64,000 nt of DNA, taken from the NCBI GenBank assembly GCA_032622095.1, contig CP136061.1:36151797-36215796 (forward strand), written 5' to 3'. Both the position numbers and the translations under genes were made by a program. Position 1 is the first letter of the stretch. Every line of letters starts with the position of its first letter. Positions 35,225 to 47,200 of the stretch are shown piece by piece. Source of the stretch: Siphonodentalium dalli. Its lineage: Eukaryota; Mollusca; Scaphopoda; Gadilida; Siphonodentaliidae. Below the pieces are notes generated by a model. It was not told the origin of the DNA and made no database searches. It worked only from the letters and a program-made list of their open reading frames with translations.

Positions 35225-38200
35225 GATTGATTGATCGCGTTCAACGTCGTTTCAGCCGCAATGACAAATCACGGCTCAGTACAGAATCAAGTTATCACAA
35301 AATATGTAGCAAATCAACTTTATATAAAGTAGATATATTACAAATCAGACCACACAAAAACAAAAACATTATCCAATTGTATTAAAACATGTGCACATAC
35401 ATGTATAACCATCTGAAACCCAAACAAATCAGCATAAAACTACACGCGGAATATGCAGAGTCCTTGTCAAAAATCAAAAGCATATAATGAATTTAAATTT
35501 ATTATATAATGCGTGAAATGGATATATTACAAAAAATTATAAATAACGATCATCGGTTAATTCTCACTGGAGCAGGGGGGGGGGGGGGGGGGGGGCTGTG
35601 CAAAAAAGTTCCAGACACAAGGATGGGGTCTGGTTCGAGGTTGGATAAAAACATGTGTCTGCCAATTAACATATTTATCAAATATTAGTCAGGAAACATC
35701 AATATATATGCATTATATCACTTTCTTATCACTATGTCTTAGTCTGATTATGTCTCTGTTAGTGAATAAATAACAATGTATGCATCACCAAGTTGTACAA
35801 TATAAGCACGTAGCTGATTTTTATTACTCAACTTGAAGACGAAATGTGTATCATATCATTGCATAGGAACCAGTTATGCTATCTTTTCGCCCTGAATTTA
35901 GTCCACTTTAAAACACTATTACATGTGTTTCGGAGAGTCGGGAACAAGGTCTTTTCTTTTCTCAGTATTTCTGAGACCAGCAGTCCCACCGAGCTATGTG
36001 TGCAATACAACAGAATCCAATTTCAAATGACAAAATGTGAAATCCCCCTGTAAAACCTGATTGATTTTTATATAATATAACATTAAACTGAATTATTTGC
36101 AAATATCACCTGCCGTCTGAGCCTTTACACCAGACAGTGGTTACATAAACATTTTCTTTTAACTAGGATGGTCACCCACTCCTAAGCAACAAAGCAATCA
36201 CCGAGGCGCTGCCCATAGTACATTAAATACCAACTGAATTTCATTGACGAGCACACTTTAATATTGTAGGCAATATCATACCATCAAATACTTTCCCGTC
36301 AAATTAATTTTGGACTGAAGTGTTTTGGGGAATTTTTCTGAGATGATATTCACTAAAACATAAAGCATGTATTATAATCACTCCGAAACATTTCAGTGTT
36401 AGCAATAGCCACATACAAGTGTTAAATAATGGGAAAAGTTGTGGTTTTGACATTAAATTTTATGATATTGCTTGTGGTCATGTTACTATCATTCCACTGT
36501 TTTTGGATTATAAGAATATATTGGAATATGCTAACAGATATTTGTTGGAAAGAACTAGACTGATATTATTTTTTAATTTATTTATATTTTGTACATATGA
36601 TGGGAGGTGAATGGTCAGGTAGCAAAACAAAATATTTTCGACCATGTCTGCAAATTTGTTCAAGACCCCCCTGACTGGAACAGAAATAAAAATGGCCTTA
36701 GTAAATATTAAATGATATGAAACAGTGAAACTGCACTGAAATATATTCCAATTCAAAAGTAGCACACAGAAGAGATGACTTTGCAATGCGTATAGCATCC
36801 TTACTTGTCAAATTCTCCATAATTCTATGCCACAGCTGATAATCTTACACAAAATGTAAATAATATAATTGAAAATAGTGTAATGGTCTTTAAAATATCA
36901 AATTGTTATACATGTATTCATATATATGTATCCAAATATTCATGTATATGTGAGAGCTATACATAATAAAATAATATTTACATATTTATGTATCCAAATA
37001 TTCATGTATATGTGAGAGCTATACATAATAAAATAATATTTATAACACATAGCCACAGTAGCTTCTGATGTCTGATCTGGTATCGAGGAGATACTTAACT
37101 TGGTGAATCTGATGTACATGTAATAACAACAAGTCGCCATTCGGCTGGATAACGAAGACCACGTGTCGTATATCAATAGCTCACAAGCTTCAGTCCACAT
37201 GCACTGTTTTATAAAATTTCGAACTATAAATTTGATGATAATAAGACCACTGTTGATATACAGTAATACAGACGTCTGTCAATGTGGATGGTGAAAGGTG
37301 AGTTTCTTCCTCAAATTATCCAAAGAACGCTGCATATATACAGACTAATGTCAGTGTGGAAGGTGAAAGGTGAGAGCTTCTTCATGGATTCAAATATACC
37401 AAACGCAGGCTTAGGGTGGATACACACATGCATGTAATGTCTGTATGTAAAATACATGTATTTTACATGGCCACACCAATAATTGACCAAATTAATCACC
37501 TGCGCGCGAGAGGTCAATTTCACCAGTGAGTAGTTGTAAGCCATTATCAAACAAACTGCCATCAAGAAATTTCAGGCCAGTCATAAACATGTCTTCTTTC
37601 ATGGATGCCGAAATGAGTAATTCTTGTCTGATATATGTTGCTGTTTTTCACGAGTTATAATTCATTTCGAAAAGTGGATTGGAGCCGGTCGATTTTATAC
37701 TTAATTTGTTTCTGTCATTTATTGGAAACAGGGTCATCCAAAACAAAAATAAAATATGCAGAATTCTTTTATAGGATGATACCGGCTTGTTGAGATTTCT
37801 CTGATAATTTGAGAGCGAGCTCATGTGATAACATTAATTCAATTGGGATTGCAAATATTCATTATAGCGCAAAAAAAATAATGCAGGTACAGCGTTGAAA
37901 TTAAAAAGAGTGACACCCCCCCCCCCATTTATATACATGTTTCTCAAGCCAAAGGTTGAACAAGCTCCTAACTGTCACAAGCTTGAATTATAACATGTTC
38001 TACCATAATCCATGATTGGGGGAGGGGTTGGTTCTCGAAAGCTTCCAATAACTAAGGGAGTTAATTGAATGTATCAGCCTGGATTATCTGGGCAAGAATT
38101 ACAATATAATGTTTTACTTAAATATTCCATAGTTGTAAATTTTGCGTATACATGTATACCTGTATAACACAAGAGAGGAAAGGTGACGTTGTTGGGAACT

Positions 38201-39053
38201 CGTAGCTAGGCAACCCTTTCGCCGAATGAAGACAAACAGCAACACCATGCATTCAAATTTAAAGCTGTATAATATGTTCATAATTATACGAATAGCATAA
38301 TTTGCTGCATATTAGATTAATCACTCGTAGAAAACAGACACGACAGACATGACTACGATATTTATAAAGCAGGGTGTCAGGACTCAGGGTGCTGCATGCA
38401 CACCCCCCGTCAGGAAATATGCAATGGTAAATTCGGTAGCTTCTGGGATAATATAGCTCCCCGTGCATGTTGGGGGTCATAGCCCCCCCCCCCTGCGTTG
38501 GGGAAGAGGCCATCACTGGTATTAACATCAATAGAAGGCTGACAATGATTTAAACAGAACGTCGACCATTTGAGTTATCGCGCGAACAATTATTTTAAGC
38601 GGCCTGACGACTTTGTCCCAGTCAACGGCTCTTCAGGGGTTCAGAGTTTAACTCACTGTGGTCAAACACAGTCGCAATGATTGGGTTGTCAGCGGACACA
38701 TATTACACGGTGTGTATGATCCATGTAAAACGCCAAATACACGATATTTACAGAGATTACATGCATGTGTGTATCCACCCTTATGCATTCTCAATCACCA
38801 CGGCATAATTTAATCGGCGATTAAACCCTTCCTATGCTCAGTATATATCACTAACTTACAAGATTCAATTTACAAGCAATGCCTTTTAAAGAATGAAATA
38901 TAAATTTGATGATAATTCTCGACAGACGGCTGCAGATATACCAACTACTGTCAATGTGGAAAGTGGTGAAAGGGGAGAGATTCTTTCTCGAATATAATAT
39001 AACAAACGCAGCCCTACACTGACTCAGACAACACGGCATAAATTAGTCGGTGT
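35225..39053. other. 3.8 kb non-coding stretch with small repeats
   Basis: No gene is supported. It contains a G run of about 20 (35574-35595), a direct repeat of about 64 bp (36922-36981 and 36990-37043, TATCCAAATATTCATGTATA), and a dispersed word set (AATTTGATGATAAT, GTCAATGTGGAAAG, GGTGAAAGG) at 37230-37400 and again at 38890-39010. C runs lie at 37915-37925 and 38482-38492. Confidence 0.5.
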
Positions 39054-39349
39054 TTAACCCTTCATGACGGGAACTGCGCTGGTGTAGCATTAAATATCCT
39101 GGACCAGTGCATTCTCTCATATATGCGAGTATCCCATAGGGGGCATCGATAGATGTACGTGAGTCTCCCATAGGGAGCATCAAATATTTAACAGAATGCT
39201 CTGGCTAACAATGTCAATGTAAATATTGTTTGGCTAATGCATTATATTATATATGCGAGGCTTCATATGGGAGACTCGCATATACAATAGAATGCATTTG
39301 AATATATTTTCCGCAAAATTTCAGGAAGCTCGAGTCATGGAAGGGTTAA
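39054..39349. mobile_element. piggyBac-like MITE, family A (two hairpins)
   Basis: The ends are TTAACCCTTCATGACGGGAA and CTCGAGTCATGGAAGGGTTAA. One decayed hairpin with an internal duplication of TCCCATAGGG (39103-39203) and one better one (39232-39300) are present. Confidence 0.8.
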
Positions 39350-39545
39350 AGCGTGTACATGCCAGCAATTGGATCTGAGTTATTGATTTATTTTGTTTAC
39401 TAAGTACAACAACAAATGATAATGAGATAACAACAAAAGATGATAGTATATGATACTTATTTACAGGATTACCATGGCCATGGTTGATCGACTAAATGTT
39501 GCCCATGAATGCAGATATGTAAACATAAAGAATGGCGGATAAATT

Positions 39546-39717
39546 TAACCCTTTGAGTGCCAGGGGCCGATCTCATCGGCCCTAAACCTACAAAATAAGT
39601 CTGTTAAAGAATATAAGAATAAATTATTAAAATTGTGAAAAAAATAAGAAAAAAAAATGCATTGGCACAGGGTAGATGGGTTGATACTAAAATCGACCTG
39701 GCACTCAAAGGGTTCAA
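39546..39717. mobile_element. piggyBac-like MITE, family D
   Basis: The termini are TTAACCCTTTGAGTGCCAGG and CCTGGCACTCAAAGGGTT followed by CA, a decayed TTAA. The interior carries ATGCATTGGCACAGGGTA, one flank of the shared hairpin, plus the TTAAAGAATA..AAATTATTAAAATTGT linker of the TGACCCGCC family. Confidence 0.8.
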
Positions 39718-40080
39718 GATATATTCAGATTTCGATACCCCCAAACACAGCATCAATATGTTTTATAACGTATTTTTTTGTCCTATGGCAGTAGCTTTGA
39801 ACAGCTGAACCGTTTCAGTAGAATCAGTAGACACATTATCACCATGTTATAAATATACGAAACAAAATTATTTCTGACAATTTAATTATCGCTCAAGTGT
39901 CCTGTTAAATAACATGAATTCTAGACTTACTGAATATTTTCCCTAATTCAATTATGTTTGCATGCATTATGGTGTTTATTAAAACAAGAATGGTTCCACG
40001 ATAAATAACCCCGAATACATCTTTAACTATGCAATATACATTCTGTTCCAAGCGGAAATGAAAGAAACATTAATTATATT

Positions 40081-40523
40081 TGACCCGCCATATCAAATCC
40101 AGTCGTAAGTCGGGATTTTTTTTACCCTTTGCCAATGTATTCTCTTATATATACGAGTCTCGCATATATAAGAGAATGCATTGGTCTAACAAATTTTTAT
40201 CATTTTTTTTAAATAAATGTTTCTTACAATTTTTAGGACATAAAATAAAAAACATCCATTACCCTGCAGGGAGCCCCACGCATATATAGAAGCATATAGA
40301 AGAATGTCGTCTGCTCATGTTTGTCTGGGGCTCTGTATGGGTGAAATTATAAAATTGTTAAAGAATACAAGAAAAAATTATTAAAATTGTAAAAAAAATT
40401 GTTAGGCCAATGCATTCTCTTATATATGCGAGGCGACCTATTATCGACTCGCATATATAAGAGAATGCATTGGCACAGGGTAAAAAAATCCCGACTTACG
40501 ACTGGATTTGATATGGCGGGTCA
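40081..40523. mobile_element. MITE, TGACCCGCC family, complete
   Basis: Terminal inverted repeats of about 46 bp begin TGACCCGCCATATCAAATCC and are nearly perfect. Hairpins lie at 40131-40185 (short) and 40406-40474. Between them is AAACATCCATTACCCTGCAG, as at 6300. No coding frame; target duplication unclear. Confidence 0.85.
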
Positions 40524-42614
40524 CATATTTTGGGCACACTCGACTACGTTCTAAGTGATGTGGTTTCCTTGTTCCGTTTCAGCAGAATAAACCAGGTAAC
40601 CGAGAAAGGCGATGGATTAGAAGAGAAAGCACCAGTTCGGCCGCCTTTTGTTCTAAGTAAACATGAATAAAACATATGAAATAATAGCACACATGGAAAT
40701 AATTGAACAAGTGAATCAATGTGCTCATGTATATAATGGTGTTAAGTGTGATGTGACATATGACGAAGAGGGCTGGAATGTTTACAGCCAAAAATAAGGG
40801 TTATTGTTCAAGTGCGCTCTAAGATGCAGGAGTAGCATCGGGATATGAAAGCTGTTTATCAATTATCAAATTTTATACCTTAAATTTTTATAATGATTAT
40901 GTTGACAGATTTCAATTGTCCAGCAATACTATGTGGTGTTTCATCAATGCTAAATACGTACGGTCTTTTAATCCTGAGATCGAAGCTAAGAACCCAGTAT
41001 AATGGTGTACTTACTCAGTATAATAATTCCATAAATGGGCAATTGTATTGCATATTACTTATTGGATCATAGACTTACAATGTAAATGTGAATACAACTT
41101 GGGCCACTATGGCGTCTCTTTGATAACAGTTAAAGGTACGGTTGGCCTTGGCGGTGGGTATCCTGTGAAAATATTTCCACCCGTCAAAAACCGCCACAAA
41201 CAGAAAGAACAACAAAATGTAGACATACTTTGTCCGTATACAAATAAGAAATATCGCATAAACAGTATGTTATTGTCATATATTTGACCATTGTTATGTA
41301 AACAAAAGCATAAAAAGTTACTTTTCTGGTGTTTGTTTATATTATGATGGTAAACATAAAGAGCGTTCTTTGTTGGTGAATTCCTGATATGGAACGAATA
41401 AAGAGCGTTTATGCCATTTGTGCGTGATTAGCCAGCAGCATTGTGCTGTCTTATGTAACACAATCAGGCTCTTGCTTAGGTAAACTATAGTAAATCTTTA
41501 TGATAACACACTGTTTACGCGATGGTCATGGTATATATGAACGAAACTGTGTGCGTTTTAATGTTTTTTCTGTTTACGGTGATTGGAACAAATATGAATA
41601 TTTTCGACAATTAAGGCCGCACGTGCCTTTAACTTCTACCTAATAATCAAATATGGAAAGTGAATTCTCCCAATTTGATACCTCTATGTTGGACCCTGTC
41701 CAAATAATGTAACATTTGGGTGAAGTTATGATATATATGACACTATTTCCTCCCATCACATTCGTTCAATTTTTGATCTAAACGTATGCGATCCAATGTA
41801 TATTGCACATTCAGCAATGAATATTAAACATGAGTTCAGGCAATATTGTAAATTGAGTTATTATTCCTGTAACGAAGTCAATATGACTAATGTCAGTTAG
41901 TCATAGTGACTTGCGGTAAGGTATCGGTTAGTCAATAATTATTCCAAATGATTGTGACTAACCAGAAACGTTTTTTCTCAGTGCAATAAATGTAATGTAA
42001 TCTGAAACGCTCAAAAAGCGTGTCTCCGGATGATTTAGTCGGGTTAACACTTTCTGTACTAAATGGATTCTGACGCACAGTTATACCATTGTATACTGGA
42101 ATGGTCTATTATTTATTTGACAGATAAATAGAATTACAAATGGAGTCGTATTTATTGAGCGAAATGTTTAGATAATAAGTTCAACAAATTACCTATCTGA
42201 GCATTTCCTATAACTACTCATACACGAGTGTTTAGTATAGAATGGTTAACTCAACCACCCATTTTGAAGGGTTGGCGATTATCGCAATACTATAGGTGAA
42301 CACGGTGTGGGTAACTATCACAAGTGTTACGTGATCTGGGAACAACTAATCACCAATTTCATGCATAAGCGATTTTAAACATAACATTTTCGACTTGTTT
42401 TATGTTATTTTCATGAAAAGGAATAATAAATGGGGTGATAAATATATATTAAACGACAAATAAATTCAAACTAGCCATTTCCCGTGAAACTTAGCGAGGT
42501 ACAAAAAATGATGATATCTGAGTACGAACGTTTGAGAGTTCCCCTAAAGTGTATTGCGAAAATCGCCAACCGCTTTGAAGCGATGTGGGACCGAATTGGC
42601 AGCCTGTTCTTGTG
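40524..42614. other. 2.1 kb non-coding stretch
   Basis: No supported gene. 41358-41430 (ATAAAGAGCGTT... CCTGATATGGAACGAATAAA) recurs inverted at 48833-48890, so a dispersed repeat is present. Confidence 0.5.
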
Positions 42615-42932
42615 AAAATAAGCACATAACGATTTTATTTTTATAAGCGAAATAAGCTGATATTGCCATTATTTAACTTCAATATACACCCTATATGGAC
42701 CTAAAGAGCGGTTTTTAAAACAGTGCTATATGGGATTACTTCCGTACGAAATAAGCCCATATTATTTAATCAACCTTTTTTCATCAACACGACATACATC
42801 GACATACCCAACATATATTTGTGCAAGTGCCGTATTGATGAATCCATTTACACACGTGTCTATTACACGCCACCGTCATAACTTCCGTGAATTAAAAAAA
42901 CAGACTTACAATGTTAATTGAGGTACATACAA

Positions 42933-43472
42933 GGGGGGGGGGGTGAAACAAAATTTCCGGCACGTATGCCGGGTGGGTGGGTGGTCGAAGCCACCAACAA
43001 GCAATTTTTTCCGCAACTAAACAAAAATTTCCTGCTTGTTTTTTAGTGTTTTTGGCAATGAGTTGGACTTCAAAACCACTTTGAATGAGAGAAATAATGT
43101 AATTCTAACTGGTAAACTGACTGCAGGCAGTTATCGTGTTGTATTATGTTGCAAATTTTGAAATCCAAGATGGCCGCTGGCAGCCATGTTTTTTTGGCCG
43201 AATGACCTCAAAATGACTCATTCCTATTTACATGTCCATGTTAACATCCATGATAAATAGTATGCACAGAAATTCATATACAGCTGTTTACAGTGAATTT
43301 CCCCCCGAAAATCTCTGTTTTAGTGTTAAAAGGGGGTGGGTGTCAAAAAATGGTAGGAAAAAACTGCCGAAAACGGAAAAAAATTTGGCGGTGGGGGTGG
43401 GTGGGTACAAAAAATGATCTAAAGGGAAAAAATGCCATACGTGCCTGTTTTTTTTCCCGACCCCCCCCCCTG
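42933..43472. mobile_element. insertion with G-run/C-run ends inside the minisatellite
   Basis: It starts with a G run and TGAAACAAAATTTCCGGCAC and ends ATACGTGCCTGTTTTTTTTC and a C run, an imperfect inverted repeat. GGTACATACA flanks both sides, but that is also the minisatellite word, so a true target duplication cannot be told apart. Confidence 0.6.
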
Positions 43473-43899
43473 GTACATACAGGGGTTATTGTCGTGCGTG
43501 ATGTCGTGCTTACAATGTTAATTGAGGTACATACAGGGGTTAATTGAGGTACATACAGGGGTTAATTGAGGTACATACAGGGGTTAATTGAGGTACATAC
43601 AGGGGTTAATTGAGGTACATACAGGGGTTATTGTCGTGCGTTATGTCGTGCTTACAATGTTAATTGAGGTACATACAGGGGTTAATTGAGGTACATACAG
43701 GGGTTAATTGAGGTACATACAGGGGTTAATTGAGGTACATACAGGGGTTAATTGAGGTACATACAGGGGTTATTGTCGTGCGTTATGTCGTGCTTACAAT
43801 GTTAATTGAGGTACATACAGGGGTTAATTGAGGTACATACAGGGGTTAATTGAGGTACATACAGGGGTTATTGTCGTGCGTTATGTCGTGCTTTTCTTT
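43473..43899. repeat. 22-bp minisatellite with higher-order structure
   Basis: The unit GGGGTTAATTGAGGTACATA + CA is punctuated by TTATTGTCGTGCGTTATGTC at 43486, 43628, 43770 and 43868. The spacings (142, 142, 98) equal 32 + 5, 5 and 3 units of 22 bp. Confidence 0.95.
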
Positions 43900-44296
43900 T
43901 CAACATATCCTCGTGAAAATAGGTTTATATGGACCTAAATATTCACATGGATTCATATTGGCCCATAGTGAGCTTCTATTCGTTACTCCGTTGAATGGCG
44001 CTGGTCGCAGTGAAACACGTTATAAAGAGCGTGAATGATGTCGTGTCGATGTAAAAAGGTCGATTAAATAATGCCAATATTGGCCTATTTCGTATGCAAA
44101 TAGTAGCATATTTGACAGTTCAAAAATCACGTTTCAGGTCCATATATTACGTATATTGAGGTTAAATAATGCCCATATGAGCTTTTTCCGCTCATTAAAA
44201 TAAGCCCGTTATGTGCTTATTTTATAACTTCATAGAAACAGTTAGTGGTTAGATCATGCCATGAATATCTACTCTAGATCTGTCAGTAGAGATCAT

Positions 44297-47200
44297 ATAG
44301 TCTGGTCGATAAAAGGTTTGACCTAGAAAAAATTTGGACTAAGTTGGTTTTTATATCATTTTGAAGAGGAAGCTCTCCTCCATAACATATCCAAAATCCG
44401 CTAAAATCCGCTTTGAGCATTTTTTGTAATTGAAGATGGCGTCCAAGATGGCTGCCATTTTCATATAAGTCAGCTTGATGCAATTATAGTGAGAACATCT
44501 TGTCATATATGTATACACATGTATACATTTTTGTGAAGCTAAGACATAACGCCACCTTTATGTGCCAAAATTGGAACTCCCGGTCCAAGATGGCCGCTAA
44601 AATGGCGACCGGAAGTGGATTTTTTACGTTTTTTTAATAATATCTTTAAGATAAGTGTCCGTGGTTTTGAACTGGTTGAGAATTTTGGCTTTATTTTGTA
44701 TATAGCATGTTAACTGACAATTGGAGCAATGCAATATGCTGTTCGTGAGGTTCACACCCCTTCTGATCACTCAAAAAATCGATTTTACAAAACGCGGTAT
44801 AACATTTCACAAAAGATCCCCGAGATTCTAATCATATTTCATCAAGAAGTGGGAAGAACTGTGCAATATAACTGATCCATTCTATATCTTATTGATATTC
44901 GAATTCAAAGGTACCAAAATTGTCACTTTGTCTCAAAATGGCTGCCAATATGGCCACCAAAATATGTAAAATGGTAATTATTATCCCAGCGTGCCACACA
45001 ACCGCTTACAAGTTAGGGTGATGCACACAGTTGACTAGTATGTCTTATATAGCTTGAGTACTAACATTTCTGATGCACCTTTGGTATTGTGTTACTATTT
45101 TAACCACTGAAATTACCAGAATTATTTGAAATTTTCTGTCACAATCCTGATATCAAAATCGGCAAAAAATCGCTGTTCAGGTTTGAGCCATATTTTGAAA
45201 GTAAAATGGAACTATGTTTGGTATCAAAGATGTTTATTGTTTTGATATGTATTACATGTGTCACACTGAGTTGTTTTAGACAAAATTACTCAAGATGGCT
45301 TCCAAAATGGCAACCAAGTTTGGTAAACATTCTTATATACATAAACATATGTGTATATACGTGGTGTATATGTATACATAATCAATTGTGACTCACGTGC
45401 TACTTAATCAACTAAATGTTCTATTCTGATTGTCCCGGTACCCTACGAGTCATGACAAATTCATTTTGATGAATGCAATATGGATTTTGCCTAAAGCGTC
45501 CTTGTTTTTGAACGGAAATGGGCAGAACGTTGAAACCGAACTGAGATGGATCATATTAAGTGGCTATTCTGGTCCATTAGCATCAACATTGATCAACTTA
45601 ATACAGTGTGTATGTCTGTTGATTGTCTGGTCATAGGCGATGTGAGTAGGTATACATGGAACTATTGTATTCATGAATGGTGTGAATAGTTATACAATGT
45701 GTGACTATATGGTCATGGATGGGATGTCCATAGTGAGATGTATATGTATATAAGGAGTAGCTGTATGCTGATGTGTGAGGTGAACATGTTTACAGTTAGT
45801 GGCTGTCTGGTCATTGAAGTGGTGTATGGTCATAACGAGAGCAGCTACACTGTCCTGTATCTATACATGGAGTAATTGTGTGGTCAGTGGTGGGCTGTAC
45901 ATATGTACATTGGGTGGATGTATTGTCATGGGTGGGTGTATATGTATACACATGTTGGATGTATGGTAATGGATGGGTGTATGTATAAATAGGGTGTGGT
46001 TGTGTGGTTATGGGCAATGTGTATATGTATACATGGAATGACTGCACGGTCATTGTTGAAGTGTATATGCATACCTGGAGTACACTTTGATGGCCATTGG
46101 CGGCTAGTGTATATAGAGAGCAACCTCATGGTGATGGATGGGATGTACATGTTAATATGTACTATTGTATTGTCTTTGGTGGTGTGTACAAGCATACAGT
46201 AACTAGCTGAATGCTCGTGGAGAGGGTGTATATGTATGCAGCGAGTGGCTGAATTGTCACGATTGAGCTGTATATGCAAGTCTGAAGTGTACGAATGGCC
46301 GTGTGTGCGGGGTATTGGTATATCTAGAAGGGTTGTATGGCCATTGGTGAGGTATATATACACACCTGGAGTGACGCTGTGTCATGGGTGAGGTGTATAT
46401 GTATATCATGAGTGACTACATGGCCATGGCACGACCAATATGTACATATGTATATGGGGATTGACAGTATGACAAAATTAATGGTGGGGTGAATTGATAT
46501 ACAAGGAGTGACTTATGATCACGAATGTGATTTATTCTTATACAGCGAGAAATGTCATGGGTCCGGTGTATATGCAAGTCTGGAGTGTATGAATGGCCGT
46601 ATGCGCGGTACGAGACATTGATATATCTAGAAGGGCTGTAAGGCCACTTTTGTGAGGTTATATGTATATACCTAGAGTGACTCTAATGTTTTGGGTTGGG
46701 TGTATATGTATATCTTGAGTGGCTATATGGCCATGGGTGTCGCAAATATGTATATATACAGGGAGTGAGACTGTATGACCACTGGTGAGGCAAATAGATA
46801 TACAAGAAGTAATATATAACAATGGATGTAGCGAACAGGTATGGGGTGACTGTATGGTCATCGGTGATGTGTATATGTACATAGTTAGTGGCTGTATAGC
46901 TATGCATGTGGCAAATACATATACATGGAGTGACTGTATGGCCTATGGTTAGGCGAATAGGTATACAGGATGTTGTGTGGGAGTATACCTGGTGTGTCTG
47001 CAATGTTATTCACGACTATATGACCATGCGTTGGTGTATGGGTAAACCCAATTGTGGCTGTATGGTAATGGGTGAGGTGTATGTCTATACAGCGAGTGGC
47101 ACATGGCCATTTACGTGGTATTCATGTATGTATATATGGAGTGACTGCATGCTCATGTGTGATTTGTACTGGTGCACCTTTGTGTGACTATCACTTTCCA

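Larger units (their letters stand above)
42615..44223. mobile_element. foldback-type element with minisatellite core
   Basis: The left arm, about 190 bp from 42615 (AAAATAAGCACATAACG, then CATTATTTAACTTCAATATA), is mirrored in 44040-44223 (GTTATGTGCTTATTTT at the end). Between the arms are a 22-bp minisatellite (43473-43899) and a nested insertion (42933-43472). No transposase seen and no clear target duplication. Confidence 0.7.

Noticed and set aside
38259-38531. 90-aa minus-strand frame
   Set aside because: It crosses a C run and has no family likeness or splice context.
43473-43899. 22-bp repeats as a CRISPR array
   Set aside because: Units are contiguous without unique spacers, and the context is eukaryotic; it is a minisatellite.
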